This document shows positions 23,423-36,480 of a DNA stretch of 64,000 nucleotides, one piece after another. Each line of letters begins with the position of its first letter. Position 1 is the stretch's first letter. The notes beneath the pieces are model-generated. The model was not told where the DNA came from. It saw nothing but the letters and a program-made list of their open reading frames with translations, and did no database searches. This stretch comes from Trichopria drosophilae (Eukaryota > Arthropoda > Insecta > Hymenoptera > Diapriidae): contig CM059587.1 in the NCBI GenBank assembly GCA_030407085.1, positions 24,649,001-24,713,000 of the forward strand. The letters run 5' to 3'. The translations under genes were made by a program, and so were the position numbers.

Positions 23423-25854
23423 TGTATGTTCATAAAATATGTACGTCACCATAAATGTACTATACGTTTTGATAATTATTTTACACAAATAGCAACCATT
23501 GTGATTGTTGCGATAAATGTCGAAATTATAAAACAGATTAGTTTATCTACGGATATAGTTTTTAAATTTATTTTCTTTTCCTTTGGTTCTGTCGTTTTTC
23601 AGATCTATCTATTCCTATTACAGTTAATTTTACTGAACAACTTGTAGCTGATTTGTTTTCAAATAACTAATGTAGCTGATATTTTTTCATAACCTGGATT
23701 ATTTTGCTTCTTGAAACAATTGAGTGTATAATTAATTAATCTTAAGATGAGCATCTTTCTAATGCGTTATGGGTGCTATTACATAATTAGTTGTAGATGC
23801 TAGGCATCAATTATTTAAAACCTTCTTAACAAAATGCTATTACATACTTAAAATGTTATAATGTGCGTTTTTTTTTAAATCGAATGTAGTCTGAATAATG
23901 TAAAAGGGATAAATTATTAAGGAAAGTTACGTTTTGTAATTATTACTTATCATAACTTTAGTTCAAATGTATTTATCAAATCTAAATAAAAGACGCTATA
24001 CCTGATCAATTTTCGAAAATATTCATATATACAAAAATAGGGTGTTCGGTATAATCATTGGAGGGATCGACGAGATGATCATGCGCGCTAAGGCCCTAAA
24101 GATTCCGAATTTAAATGCATTTTTTTTTTTTTACAGACAATATTTGGAATATTCGAGGAATTTTGTCGGGCAAAAGAACGAATTTGGGACCGCATAAGCA
24201 CCGCAAAGAAAAACACCCTTTCAAATTCATTAACATGAACGAATACAGGGCGGTCAAGGTCCAATGTACGGAAGAATGCCCTATGTTTATTTTCTTTGTT
24301 CGTATAAGAGTTATAAAATCACCCCGAAAGTAGGGACATGAACAGCTGATAGATCCGGAATTTCTCTCATAAAATTATTTGCACTGAAAAAACCTCAGAA
24401 AATGGTGAGGTCAGATTTTTACAAAATTTTTACAAAAAAAAAACATGTACAAAATAAACAGTCGAACCACCATCTTGAATAATATACATTTACCGTCAAT
24501 ACTGTAATCGCATCCCACAATATGTGCATACAGATGTATATGTATACGTATGTGAAAAAAAATATATCAACACACACACACACCGACGCGCACATACGCA
24601 TTGTCATGTGAAATAACAAATACGAAGCATATTATTTCTTATCAATATCTGAGTGCAAATAATATTAGGACCGAAATCTCTTCAGCCCTAATCGTTCTTA
24701 AAGTACATAGCTTCTTTCGGGAAGGTTTGACATCCTTAGATGAAACTATTAAATGAAAATTTGCACATTCAATATCGACCGCCTTTTTTTGCTTTCATTT
24801 TACTGATTGTCAACTCGCATTTTGTACCAGAATTGCATTTAGAAAAAAATCTAGAAAATTAATATTTTCTACAATTCAACACAATCAGTTCTAAAATTTT
24901 AAAATTGTTTAAAATAATTAACTGTAGTTTATTAGTATAAGGGAAATAATACAGAACAATACCTTTGGTAAAGTTGGTTGTCAGAATTGACATTTGAGAT
25001 GAAATGGGATGCAGTCAGTTTTCTTAGTTTTATTTTTGACAGTTAGTATGTTCTAATTGTATTATGCATCGAATAAGAAAACTAAAGTTTGGAATTTCCT
25101 TTAAAAGTGTTCTTTGTTTAATTAAACGACTGTTTTCGGACGGAAACTGAACTACATAACGTTTTTGCTTTTGGTTTTGAGGTTTTGAGTAATTCATTAA
25201 TGTAAGATGTCCTTACATTATTGGTATATGCTAACCAATTGACAGTAGTCGCATCATAGCGTGAGCTTAGTTTCTACATATATAAGGGTAAGTCGGGTAG
25301 CGCCGGACGGCGTGGCGAGTCACTGTAATTTCTAACTAAACACATTTCAAAAATAAAGCGCCATTTTAAATGCCCTTCATATAGTGTAGAAATAAATATA
25401 ATTCAGTTACGTCGAGGGCGGCTAGGTTTCGTTTTCACCAAATAATTTTCGACGCTCCGGTCAAACTTCCTAGAAGGTTATCAAGTACAAAACGTAAGTG
25501 TGTGTAGCTTGCTGCGACCCAGTGTTTTAGGAAATTTTATATGTTTAAAGGATGTAGTAATGTTCGTCGTAAATTACTATCAATTTTGAGATTTGTATTT
25601 AAAAATGTTGCATGATAGCCAACACCCGGACACACTAACGTCGATCCCCGTATATGTTTTTAAGTTTGTAATTTTGGAATATTATTTTATAACCAATAAG
25701 TTGCGTTTTAATTGCATTTAATTATGAAAAAGTATCTTCAAATAAACTCTTTTTTGTCGAAATTTAAGGGGAAAATTAGTGAAACAGGAAAATCGGATGA
25801 AAATAAAATGAAAGAAACAGTTTTAAATGTGTGATATAAGGCGTTTATACAGAT
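23423..25854. other. AT-rich gene-free stretch
   Basis: No gene is recognised. It contains the SINE-like fragment at 24145-24193 and a (CA)n run at about 24571-24582. A more GC-balanced segment at about 25290-25520 is unique in the window but has no extended reading frame. Confidence 0.35.
24145..24193 (+). repeat. Fragment shared with the SINE at 42145
   Basis: A 49-nt stretch from TGGAATATTC to TTTGGGACCGC matches 42258-42306 at the same length with about ten substitutions. It follows a poly-T run at about 24121-24132. It is probably a decayed copy of the same SINE body, or of a common parent element, lacking the tRNA-like head. Confidence 0.45.
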
Positions 25855-26168
25855 ACAATTATGTAAATCAATGCTTATTTCTTGGTATTACGGGGCTGTT
25901 ACTCGTATGATACAAAGGATGAAAAGTAAATAAATAAAACTGAATTTTGACAATAGTACATTATACAATAGTAACATTATAAGCGCTACAGGGATAGTTT
26001 TGTATAATAAGTTCAATAGTAAGTGATTCTAAATAAGAACTGGTTGATTTATTGCGCTAGACGTTGATATCCCAGTTACATTGTTTTATTTATTCACTTT
26101 TAACCTTATGTCTCAAACAAGTAAGCAAACCGTAATATCGAGAAATAAGCATTTATTTACATAATATT
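25855..26168. mobile_element. About 310-bp foldback MITE with 80-bp arms
   Basis: The left arm 25861-25941 (ATGTAAATCAATGCTTATTT, then AAGTAAATAAATAAAAC) is inversely repeated at 26084-26162 (GTTTTATTTATTCACTT, then AAATAAGCATTTATTTACAT) with scattered mismatches. There is no coding capacity. The target-site duplication is not clear. Confidence 0.6.
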
Positions 26169-26925
26169 ATAATATTTTTATGTAAATAATTAAAATGGTC
26201 AAAAAATGGACAAATATTAATTGTTTATATAGATACATCAGATGTTCGTTAGAATCGTGATGGTTGTAAGACCAAAAAACGATCGGGCCATCATTGTTTG
26301 ATAGGTCCGAGGCTTCCCGCCGTTTCTACTGACGCCAAAAATATATGACCTAATTATTTTCTGTTCATATAAAAATATATGACCTGTTAAATGTGATATG
26401 CTTAGCACTATTTAATTAATATGCTTAAAGACTGTGTCAACTTTATTTTAAGTACAAAATAATCAGTTTCATTAATTTGTTTTAATTTTTTTATTTGCAA
26501 TTCATTCAAATATCCGGGGCTTCCCCATCTTCCTGTACTCGCTAATAAGTATAGTTAATTAAAAAAAAATGCAGCTTTTAAAACTTGAAAAAGAATTTAC
26601 ATTATCTTGTGCAAACATTTCTTTCTAAATATCATTTCCTTCTTCATTTTCTTCATAATAAATGATTAATATGTAATCTGCGCGTTGTTTTCGAAATTAT
26701 TGAATGAAGTAAGTAATAACGAGTTCAATTTTAAAAGTTTACAGCATTTTCTATTGCCATAAAGTTATTTTTTCTTATTTGGTAAGCAGAATAAATGGCC
26801 TGTATATTTTTTTCGTCGAAAAATGATCATTTTTATGCAGCTTAAAGAACAACTAATAAACAAGTTGAGAAAGCGTATATACACAAAAAAATTAACAATT
26901 TTTTCAAATAACTGGTAATTTAATA

Positions 26926-27675
26926 GTAGTTTTCGATACAAGGGCGTATGCGTAAAGAACTTTACACACACACACACACGAGTGCCGAAATATTGTTTAC
27001 GTACGGCTTTTTCGTGCGTAAAGTATAATCGAGTGCATAAAGTTTACTTTACGCACACGTTTACTTAACGCACCGAAAAGACGTACATAAACATATTTTT
27101 CTGTCTGAAATTTTCTGGCGAATCCAAAAATATTTTCAGGTTAAGTACGTAAACAGTTAAGTTTGGTCGACGCGGAAAATACGTATAAATTTTAGCCACT
27201 TGCTAATCGTCAACCAGGATACGGAGAATACGCATGTATTCAGCATATGTTTCTGGTCATTTCGACCACATATATAATTTAGTCGATTTACCTATACCCA
27301 TATGTTACAATCAACTTTATTATACATGAGTTAGCCTAAATTACGACATTTTTATCTCACTTTTAAGAATATTGTTTTGTTGAAATAGACAAACAAGTTA
27401 TATATGAACAGAAAATATGATTACCCATAACACACCGCCAGAAAAGTATGTTTGTAACATCCGAAGAATTTCTTTCTTCGTATATTTATTTTATGTTGTA
27501 GTGTGGGTAAATTGGTAATTTACATATTTTTGTCATTTTTCTTTCACATTTTACTTGCATCTACAACATAAAATAATGCTCGATATCCGTGCAAAAGTGA
27601 ATTCATAATTCCACCCTCGCGCTCGGCTTGGCGAGTAACTTTCCTAAACTTTTGCGCCCTTGAATCGAAAACTAC
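26926..27675. mobile_element. 750-bp TA-flanked element, TIR GTAGTTTTCGAT
   Basis: The left end TA|GTAGTTTTCGATACAAGGGCG and right end CGCCCTTGAATCGAAAACTAC|TA form a TIR of about 21 bp with one mismatch, bordered by TA on both sides. That is the pattern of Tc1/mariner-like insertions. The left subterminal part is dense in TTTACGCAC/GTGCGTAAAG repeats and a (CA)n run. There is no transposase. A second, partial, inverted copy of the left end lies at 31739-31892. Confidence 0.6.
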
Positions 27676-27991
27676 TATAGAGATATGCCCAAATATGTGT
27701 ATGCTTAGATATATGAACATAAATATAAGATGAAATAGGTATCACTAGCATCATTAATAAAAAATTGTAATATTATATATAATATGACAGCTCATTTCTT
27801 CAAGGAGCGTTAAATGTGTACATCGGCGACTAACGTGTGCAGGTGGAATTAGTATAGTATTTAAAATTGGACACTATATATATATATATATATATATGTA
27901 TATAAGGAATATATAGATACTTGTAATTATTACAATCAATACTTATGAGAAATAATTTGACTAAGTAGCTAGTCATATACGGATATTTCAG

Positions 27992-28145
27992 TAATTTATG
28001 CTGGAGTTCATAGAAGCGGATCAAAGATCACAGATCATGGATTGTGTTTATGACTGGTTAAAGCTAAAAATTTTAATTCTCTGATTGGCTATTGTTTGAT
28101 CCGTGATCCTTGATCAACGTCTACGAATTCCACCCGTAAATGAAT
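27992..28145. mobile_element. About 150-bp palindromic MITE
   Basis: The left part (AATTTATGCTGGAGTTCATAG, then GATCAAAGATCACAGATCA) is inversely repeated at about 28085-28145 (TGATCCGTGATCCTTGATCA, then CTACGAATTC, CACCCGTAAAT). It directly abuts the next MITE at 28145. Confidence 0.55.
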
Positions 28146-28279
28146 TTTTTGATACACGTGTCCGTAAAGTGGGACTCCTTATAGTCCGTAAAGTGTGATT
28201 TTACGGACTGATCTCTGCACTTTACGGACTAAAAACAGTCGGCAAAGTGCTTACTTTTGCGAACAGTGTATCAAAAAAT
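28145..28279. mobile_element. About 135-bp MITE with TTTTTTGATACAC ends
   Basis: The ends TTTTTTGATACAC (28145) and GTGTATCAAAAAA (to 28278) are perfect 13-bp inverted repeats. The inside is filled with GTCCGTAAAGT/ACTTTACGGAC units in both orientations. There is no coding capacity. Confidence 0.6.
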
Positions 28280-28499
28280 AGTGTTAGCTCGTCGGCCATA
28301 AAATTGAACTTAACGGCCTAGGACCGAAAAGTACTATTATAAGTCGGTATAGTTTGCAATGGTAAACATTCTATTTTAAGAACTAGCACCTGTTAGACTA
28401 TCGATATGTCCTCACTCAATGTCCAAAATCTACGTGATTTAACTCCTCGCTGATAAATACGTAATATTGGCATTTCGTTTGGATCAAGCGATCAGTGGA

Positions 28500-28810
28500 A
28501 TTCCTCGAGATAGCGTTAGACCTAATCGATACTCTATTTCTGAACGACTTTCACAAATGAAGACTCGATGACCCCGAGAGAAAGCTGAGGATGCTGCTGT
28601 TACCTAGTGTCAAAGTGGTGATAAATGACGAGAGCCAGTCGGAGGGTGGGTTGGAAGGGGAACAAGTGGGTGAAGAGCCAAGTGCACGAATGGGATCGTT
28701 ATACCTTCCCACAGCTGGACAAGCAATTTCACACATGGATGGATGTTGCTCCCTTTACGCGTCTTGCCATGGCCGCTAGCAGCATAGACCGATAACTATT
28801 GAGAGACCGT
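28500..28810. other. Unique GC-balanced block with ORFs on both strands
   Basis: Like the block at 18.5 kb, this segment is free of repeats and richer in GC than its surroundings. It carries ORFs of about 60 codons on both strands (28591-28779 plus, 28551-28736 minus) without domains. It is a candidate for a noncoding exon or conserved regulatory sequence; nothing more can be said. Confidence 0.2.
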
Positions 28811-31738
28811 GCTCGATACGTTAATACGATCCTCTTACGAAAATTTACTGTATCACCCAACCACCGCTAACCATCAACGGAGCTCGTCGATTTCATTCCA
28901 ACGGGGATTTCGCATTTATCAGAAAGCAACTGATTTCCAGAAATCCTAGTGCATACGAGAACTCATTTCTGACTATTCCAGGCGATCATTTCCAGTTTCA
29001 AGAGAGATTGAACATGAGAGATATTGTACTTTAGATAATTACGCATTCATAATTAATGGACTGCGACGATTCGATTGACAGAACTGAATTTACCAGATTT
29101 AGTTTTAGAGGGCGTAAGACTAATGGGTTCGTTGATTAAAAATCAAAGCAAAATAACTGCATGAAAAAAGTTTGACGCTACTTTCGTAATTTTACAGGGT
29201 GTGTAATATTGATTAAATTTCAACACATGGTTAGGATTATCCATTGTCGATTACTTGCCTCGTTTCCAACTTGATCAAAAAAAGAACAGACATAAAATAA
29301 AAATATTCACAACCTACACGGTTTCTCATTATTCACCCAGTGTCTTTTTGACAAATAATCAAAATAATTTATTATGACATAAATTTGTTGTAATACAAAT
29401 TTGTATAGATTTTGACAGGTATATGAATTTAATAAAAACGGTACCATATATTTTTTGTTTACTATACTGAAGGAATAATGGAGGTTTTCATCCTTTGTCG
29501 GGATTCTAACTCCAACATTGCACCCTTGTTACGTAATAAATCTTACGAACACTGTGGTACTCTGTCACCGAAATTTCGTCAGCCCCTCGGTGAACAATAT
29601 ATTCTTCTTTTTCAAGTTTATACGTTTTCCTTTCGGAAAAACATTTTCATTGACTTTAAACTGTGCTACTTGAAAATTATTCTGGTAGAAAACACAATTA
29701 GTTTATCTTGGCACATCGAGAACAATAAATAGCATTGAATAATACATGGGCGCCAATAACTACAAGTAGAATCTAATACCAATACAGAATTATATGAAAC
29801 TACTAAAAGTGGCACTAGATACATTTGAAGTGGCAAAATGTGCACCGCCAATGTCAAGTATTACTGAATAGCATTATAAAGTGTATTTAATAGTCCACAA
29901 AATAACATATTGATGTTAGTTTCGTTCGACTTAAATATGCCCCATATCAGCTTTCTCAATGCACAGTCCACAAACTTGCGAATAAATTATTTCTTAAATT
30001 ATATCCAGAAATTAGGTAGTCAGTGTCTAATTAATTAATATTTTAAACCTGTAAACTAACGTATCCTAATAAATATGCTCAGTTCAACCTTTCGAGAAAT
30101 ATTTCAATATAACGAACATAATGATGAATAATTAAGTGTAAAAGGACTGGGGATTACACAATTTAATATTGACCTGTTTTTTTTTAAAATATTTTTAAGG
30201 AACTCCGAAAAACACATCGGTTACATTACTGAATTTAATTGTTAGTTCGACTTTTATGGTGAAATGCACAAGTATTAAAATATAATATATTCGAGAAACC
30301 TTTCAATAAATAGGCTTATTTCCATACATTTTATCGAAGCATTCAGATTGGGTATTAGTGGAAAAGGAGTTATCAATTTGATTGGTTAACTTGAAATCCG
30401 ATTACGAGCTCAGCTATGACAAAGCAAAATTCACATATTATCTATAGCGAAGGAAATATACAACGAAGTGTACATTGACTTATATTTCATAATTATTTGT
30501 TATGATTCGAAGAAACAAAATGAAATTTTAAAGCATTTGTATGTAATATCTGATATTAGTATGTAGTATATAGATTGTATATTTAGGTCAGCCATATTGG
30601 GGCCGTCATTTTGAATTTTGTGTGTACGACATCGGATTCGTAATCAGTGACCTAGAAATCTATTATATATCAAGATTCGTTTGTTGTATCTTTGACCTTA
30701 TATAGAGTTTTGCCATTTTATAAAAAATTGTGTTCTTTGTGGATGTTCAAGAACATTTTGTGATAAAGATTTGTCATTACTTTTCCTATCTTTTAGATTT
30801 TATAATCTTGAATTTTGTAAAGATGTTTTGACACAACATTTTCAAAATGTCACGTTGTGCGACGGGTCCATCCAACATTCGCCCATAATCTTACTTAAAG
30901 TTGTTGACTATAAAACAATAGATTATACAGAAATCAATATTACATTACGACAGCAAAACTAACTTATGTCTGGTCAAGATACTGGGAAAATTTCACATAG
31001 AATTAGCATAAACGGAGGAAATTAATGTTCAGGAATAAGTCGATATTTTTTGTTAATAAATTATGGAATTAAAAATATTGTAATCATATTTTAATAATTG
31101 GACAGATATATTTTATCCCCGCATGCCAGCTTTACAAAAAAAAGACTACAGATTTTTTCGGATCTGAAAAAAAAACATTTTTTTAAATATTGACGAATGT
31201 CTATGGACATCCCCGGACAACAGATCTGTGATAACTTTAGTACGAATGGCTTAATGAAAGTCGATGGCACCCTTACTATATAGAATAGTTATTTACAAAT
31301 GAAAGTCTATTCCTGAAGTTATAAAGAGATGAAAAAAATACGTTTTGGATAACACTTGCTCAATAGTTGACGTAACTATACACTTATTGATCGATGCATA
31401 TAGTCGACAATTATTTGAAATTTGGGACATTTTTTGTACAGTATTCAAGTTTTTGGATGTATCCTACATCGTGACACATTACTTTTCAGTGATCTTGGTA
31501 GATGACATTCAACTTTATTCGAACTATATGCTGGTCCTCTGGACGAATATTGACCAAATGCAGTTCATCTGATGGAATGCTCGCGAACCAGCTAAACTTT
31601 ATTCCCTACAATTCAATGAGATTTTCTGTTTGTTTTATTACGGTTAGCAGCCGTTTAAATACCGTGTTAGCTCAAATTACACAACGGATAATAATATATA
31701 TATATTTCAGTAGATTCGATAGTCTTTAACTATTTTTT
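28811..31738. other. AT-rich gene-free stretch
   Basis: No gene is recognised. One member of the dispersed 'GCCATATTGG...CATTTTGAATTT...TTCGTAATCAGTGACCT' repeat lies at about 30590-30660. A (TA)n run is at about 31695-31706. Confidence 0.35.
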
Positions 31739-31892
31739 AAAAATACGTTTATGTACGTCTTTTCGGTGCGTAAAGTAAACTTTACGCACTCGATTATACT
31801 TTACGCACGAAAAAGCCGTACGTAAACAATATTTCGGCACACGTGTGTGTGTGTAAAGTTCTTTACGCATACGCCCTTGTATCGAAAACTAC
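31739..31892. mobile_element. Partial inverted copy of the 26926 element end
   Basis: This stretch is the near-exact inverse of 26926-27092: the same TTTACGCACGAAAAAGCCGTACG text, the (GT)n run, CGCCCTTG, and a terminal ATCGAAAACTAC|TA. The other end of this copy is not found, so it is truncated. Together with the 26926 copy it makes an inverted pair 4.8 kb apart. Confidence 0.65.
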
Positions 31893-31894
31893 TA

Positions 31895-33991
31895 TTTTTG
31901 TAATGCATGTAATATAAATAAAAAAACTATCTATTTTCCGAAAAACTAGAGTTTGTCAATTTTTTTTTATTTAATAACATTCAATTACAACTAGAATGTT
32001 CTGCTTAAAAATATTTAAAAATATTTAATATTTCACTGGGTTTAATCAATAAATGTTTACAGAAAAGTGTTCTGTATAGCTTTTCTGCATAAAATTCTAA
32101 ATTTAGTCATATATATTTTAGTAGTGTATATTTTTCTCTAACTTCTCAAAATACCCTCAAATTAGAAAAAAAATATGTTATATTCAAAATAATAATTAGA
32201 AAACAAATAAGGAGAAACACATAGCCGTTATATTTTAAATATACAGTTTTTTGTTCACATAGTGGGACTTCATCAAGACTGGAAATGGCAAATTCAGTTG
32301 AATCTTTCTCTTTAATAATTCCTGCGATCGTTTTAATTAATTAAAAGCTTTATGATATATATATATATTTCGTTTGTACTGTACGCTATTTTGGAAGCTA
32401 AAACAATGTATATATATTGTATGTATTTTGTTACAGCAAATATGGATGAGACAAAACTTTGAAAGTTAAAATAATAATTAAAATATTAAACTACAAAATT
32501 GTTTTAGTTTACAAACTAGCGTGTAGTACAAACGAAACAATGTTCCATTAAGGGTACTTGAAATTCACACAGTCATTTTTGATTATGAATTCACAATGAG
32601 ATGAAAGCTTCGAATCAACGAAGAAACAAACATACCAGATTAAAATCAGAGATTTCTATAAACTACAGTATTAAAGCTATTCTCAACAATTAATTAAGAT
32701 ACACAGAAAACAATTCAACGGTACTTCTATATTAAATGAAATTGCGAATCAAATATAAATTCGGGGAATGCAGATTTTTAGCGGGCAAAAATTATTCTTA
32801 TATATGTATAGTATGTGGGTGTACGAGGCAGGACCATGCCGCAAAGCCTCGCTGATAATTCTAGCGGGTATGGTCCGAAATGAAACACCACAAAAAAGAG
32901 ACAATATGTATATTTTTAATATACATATTGTCTCTTTCTTTCCGTTCGATGATAAACAAATTTTTCAATTTATATAATTATGTACTTTTTTCAGTTTTTA
33001 AGGTAATGGTTACTCCGCGAGCACAAATCGTTGCAGGAATGAAGGCCAAATAACATCTATTTTAATTTAGTTCTATTTTCGGACTTGGTTCAATTTTTTC
33101 CGCTATCCCAAGTATCTTCTATATTTAAAAAATTACTTTAATTAGTTTGCTACTAGCTTGTGGTTCTTCGCCCTCCGGCCGTGCCCTATAAAGCAAAAAA
33201 GATCTAAATTTTACATTTTTGGGCGGAGCAAATTGGGAGCATTTCTGTGGATACTCTCTCGTCGAAAAAAATCTATTTCTTATTGTAAGAAAAATCACGT
33301 GTGATTTACTTTGCATTGTAATTGTATATGGATAGTGTAAACGAGTGGTGGAAGGGCTTTGAAATGAGACATACGATTTGATCGGCCACAAGAAACTATT
33401 CAACATTTATTGCGATCAATCGGTGACGATCCGATCTCGACGCGTCTCCTAAACCTTCGACGTTCCGAAACGTCCTGAAAAAACCCGATCGTCAATTTTT
33501 TACATCTTAATTCGACTTTACCATTTCTCGAACATTTAAAAATCTACAACGTCATATAATGCATCGATATTTTAACATTCGAATAACAAATAATTATATC
33601 GAGATCGTCACCATTTTGAAGGGCCTTTTATATAATTTACCTAACAGGCCTCGTTCATTGTGAGAGGTACCCCCATTCGGGTGTGCAATGGCGTAGGGAA
33701 AACCACCTCTGTGGGAAAAAACCTACGCCGGGTACCGCAGTCGATAAAACATCGATTCCGTCCGTAACAGATAGATTTAACTGGGCGCATGACACATGCA
33801 AATCAAGGGCACCTGATGTTTACATTGCGCTGCTGTTGCTTTTCCCCATTGGCTCCGGTTTTTGGGAACATTTTTACCGTGCTATTGACACAAAAAACTA
33901 ATAATTAGTTTCTCGGTAACACTCGCTCAATGCGGTTTGCTCTAACTCGGTTTGTGAATTTGATGTTTTAGTGAGGCTCCACGATACTATA
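31895..33991. other. AT-rich gene-free stretch with a perfect 20-bp hairpin
   Basis: No gene is recognised. A (TA)n run lies at about 32355-32368. A perfect inverted repeat at 32895-32937 is listed separately. At 33667-33742 a small hyphenated dyad (GGTACCC...GCGTAGG...CCTACGC...GGGTACC) may be a decayed MITE. Confidence 0.35.
32895..32937. repeat. Perfect 20-bp inverted repeat with TTT loop
   Basis: AAAGAGACAATATGTATATT, three T residues and the exact complement follow one another with no mismatch. It is a potential cruciform or a short hairpin RNA. It is too short for a typical MITE and too short-looped for a classical pre-miRNA. Confidence 0.7.
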
Positions 33992-34339
33992 CAGGGTGAT
34001 TCTCCATTGAATGACTTCCGGTTAACAGTAGATTCTGTGATAAATTCTAAGAATATTTTTCCTTTGAAAAAAATTTGTGCGATGTATAGTTTTCAAATTA
34101 TTTAGCATTAAAGTCAGCCAATAGGAACAGGAGTTACTTGATTGTCACGACGATTGCATTGTCAGCGAACATCGAAATCGTCGCGACAATCAAGCAACTC
34201 CTGTTCCTATTGGCTGACTTTAATGCTAAATAATTTGAAAACTATACATCGCACAAATTTTTTTCAAAGGAAAAATGTTCTTAGAATTTATCACAGAATC
34301 TATTGTTAACCGGAAGTCATTCAATGGAGAATCACCCTG
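33992..34339. mobile_element. 348-bp TA-flanked palindromic MITE (CAGGGTG ends)
   Basis: The left end TA|CAGGGTGATTCTCC and right end GGAGAATCACCCTG|TA are exact complements, and the arms continue with few mismatches to within about 25 bp of the centre (AGCCAATAGGAACAGGAGTT and complement). TA flanks suggest a Tc1/mariner-type mobiliser. The ends share CAGGGTG with the larger element at 53583. Confidence 0.75.
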
Positions 34340-34341
34340 TA

Positions 34342-36480
34342 TATCTGTAGGGTAGTGTAAGATTAGGTCCGATCACATAGCTCTTATACTGACGAGTCCG
34401 CGACTGGTTCCAGAACAAAGCACTAAATATTATATATCAAATATAATCAGTAGGGCTTTAATTTTGTGGCACAATAATCCTGTTTCGTCAATCACACCGC
34501 CCTATTATAAAAAAGGCGAAATGCCTTAATTCTCAAAAGATTTTTTCATTGTCTTTATGTACTTTTTCTACCACATATATTTAGGGGTTTAAAAGCTATT
34601 TGACTTGCGGGATGAGTTTTAGGACGAAAACTAGTAAATTTTCTTTTACAACCGATGTTTGGGTGACACGAATGTTTCATTATTATTCTTGTGTTGTGTA
34701 TACTTTCATGAATTTATCTTAGCAGTCTTCGATTCAGAATATAATCTAATAATATATAACTGCAAGTAAATCTAAAATGCATTTCGGTCCTAACATAAAA
34801 TTGCTAAAATAAGGGATACCATACCCTGGAGTCTAAACGAAATACAACTGTACCGTTTATAATAATAAAGGCTGGTTTAGAGGGGAATAAAGTATTCATA
34901 TCAACGAGATAAACCGACGTAACAGGAAAAATGTAAATAAAAATGTAAAAAAATAAAAATTTTACCGGAACGTAATTACAAAACATAGCGAGTGAATTAA
35001 CATTGCTTCTGCATTTTCCAACCTTGCGATATTATACTTTTTTTAAAAGAAGTCATGAAAGTATTACGAATGACAATTTTATAATTGAGTGCATTTGTTG
35101 CAACATACAATTAAATTTAGAACAAATCCGATTAATAATGAAAATGTTTAGAAAATTGTACAAAATGGGATTGGTGTAAAATTTGATAGGTCATTTATAT
35201 TATCGTAGATTGAAATCCATTGACTGTTATTTCGAAATTTAATACAATGACAGATATATACGGGAAGCCGATGATTCAAACCCACTTTGAAACCGCGATT
35301 GACGTGCGACAAAAACGAAACCTAGTTTTGCAAAGTTATCTTTGACTGACGTCATCATAAAGACTATAGGAATAAACCACTAGTAATATATAATGCATTA
35401 ACTTCTTCATTATATATTTTTATTCAAAAGTAAGATATAGGTTGCGAAATTGTTTGTGCTTATACAAATTTTGGATGATATAAAAATAATCTGGTTCTGT
35501 CAATCGTCAATAGAAATGATCTTCAACGGATTTGTTTTTAATTCTTTTCCATTTACCGCTATTAATAAACTTATATTTCTTATATTAATTCGTTTCCTTC
35601 TTCATTTTTCTATTTCTGTGGAGATGGTTTTCTATCACATTTTCTCGCTTTACTTTTTGCAGCGCCCTCCTTTTTCGCTGGTCGGAGTCGAGAGTCCACG
35701 ATGCCGCCACGTCGCTATGCGAATGAGTGGCCACTCGTATTTTGAGGTTGTAGACCCTGTGTTCATTAGTGGCTTGAGTTTTTGCACAGTGATGCAAGTT
35801 GTTGGCTATTGTAATAATGAGAGAGAAGAATGTGAACCAAAGGGAAATGGGCAGAACTTGAGCGAGAGCTGGAAGAAAATAGATGTTTATGTGACAGTTT
35901 TCTTTTATTGCGCTATATCAGTTAATTATTTATTTATCTATTTTAGGGAACCAAAAACAGGACTTTTCTATATCTTTTAGGAACAATAACATTTAATTTA
36001 AACAATTAAGTCAATTATTCCGCATGGAAAGAAACAATGGAAGTTGGTCAGTTTACAAGAGCTAAAATTCAATTTTAATAATAAAGGTAATAGTCACTAT
36101 CGTCTACGTTTCGTAGTTTAAAATATAAATTATATACCGTGGTGCGCATTTCCCAAGCACTTTGCCATAGTAATTATGGAGAATTGCGTGCTTTAATACT
36201 AAACTTATGGTCCCTTCTATTTTCTTCTATTTTCCTTCGATCATTACTGATGAATACAATGATCGTCAATGGTGAAAGAATAGTATTTTCTAAATCCAAT
36301 AGTAACTAGCTGGTTTGGAATTAAGAACTAAAAATAGAGAATTCGGAATTGAGAATTAGTATTCTGGGGACAGTTATTCTTTTTTAGATATTTTTAGATG
36401 GTTATACACATTTTTATCGTATGTATGGATATATATATATGATATCATAGATACGTCATGCGAAATTCGCTCGCATCGGG
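34342..36480. other. AT-rich gene-free stretch
   Basis: No gene is supported. The 176-codon frame at 35450-35980 is long for AT-rich DNA but reads like translated T-rich sequence. Its central part (35660-35800) is more GC-balanced and begins after a TTTTTGCAG that could act as a splice acceptor. I see no domain. Confidence 0.35.

Noticed and set aside
22245..23433. ORFs of 68 and 67 codons with the same NDETHVFFKRN string
   Set aside because: They are the two arms of the foldback element read in opposite directions, not paralogous genes.
35450..35980. 176-codon plus-strand ORF
   Set aside because: The sequence is Phe/Ile/Leu-rich as expected from T-rich DNA, without consistent membrane-helix spacing, domain or upstream context.
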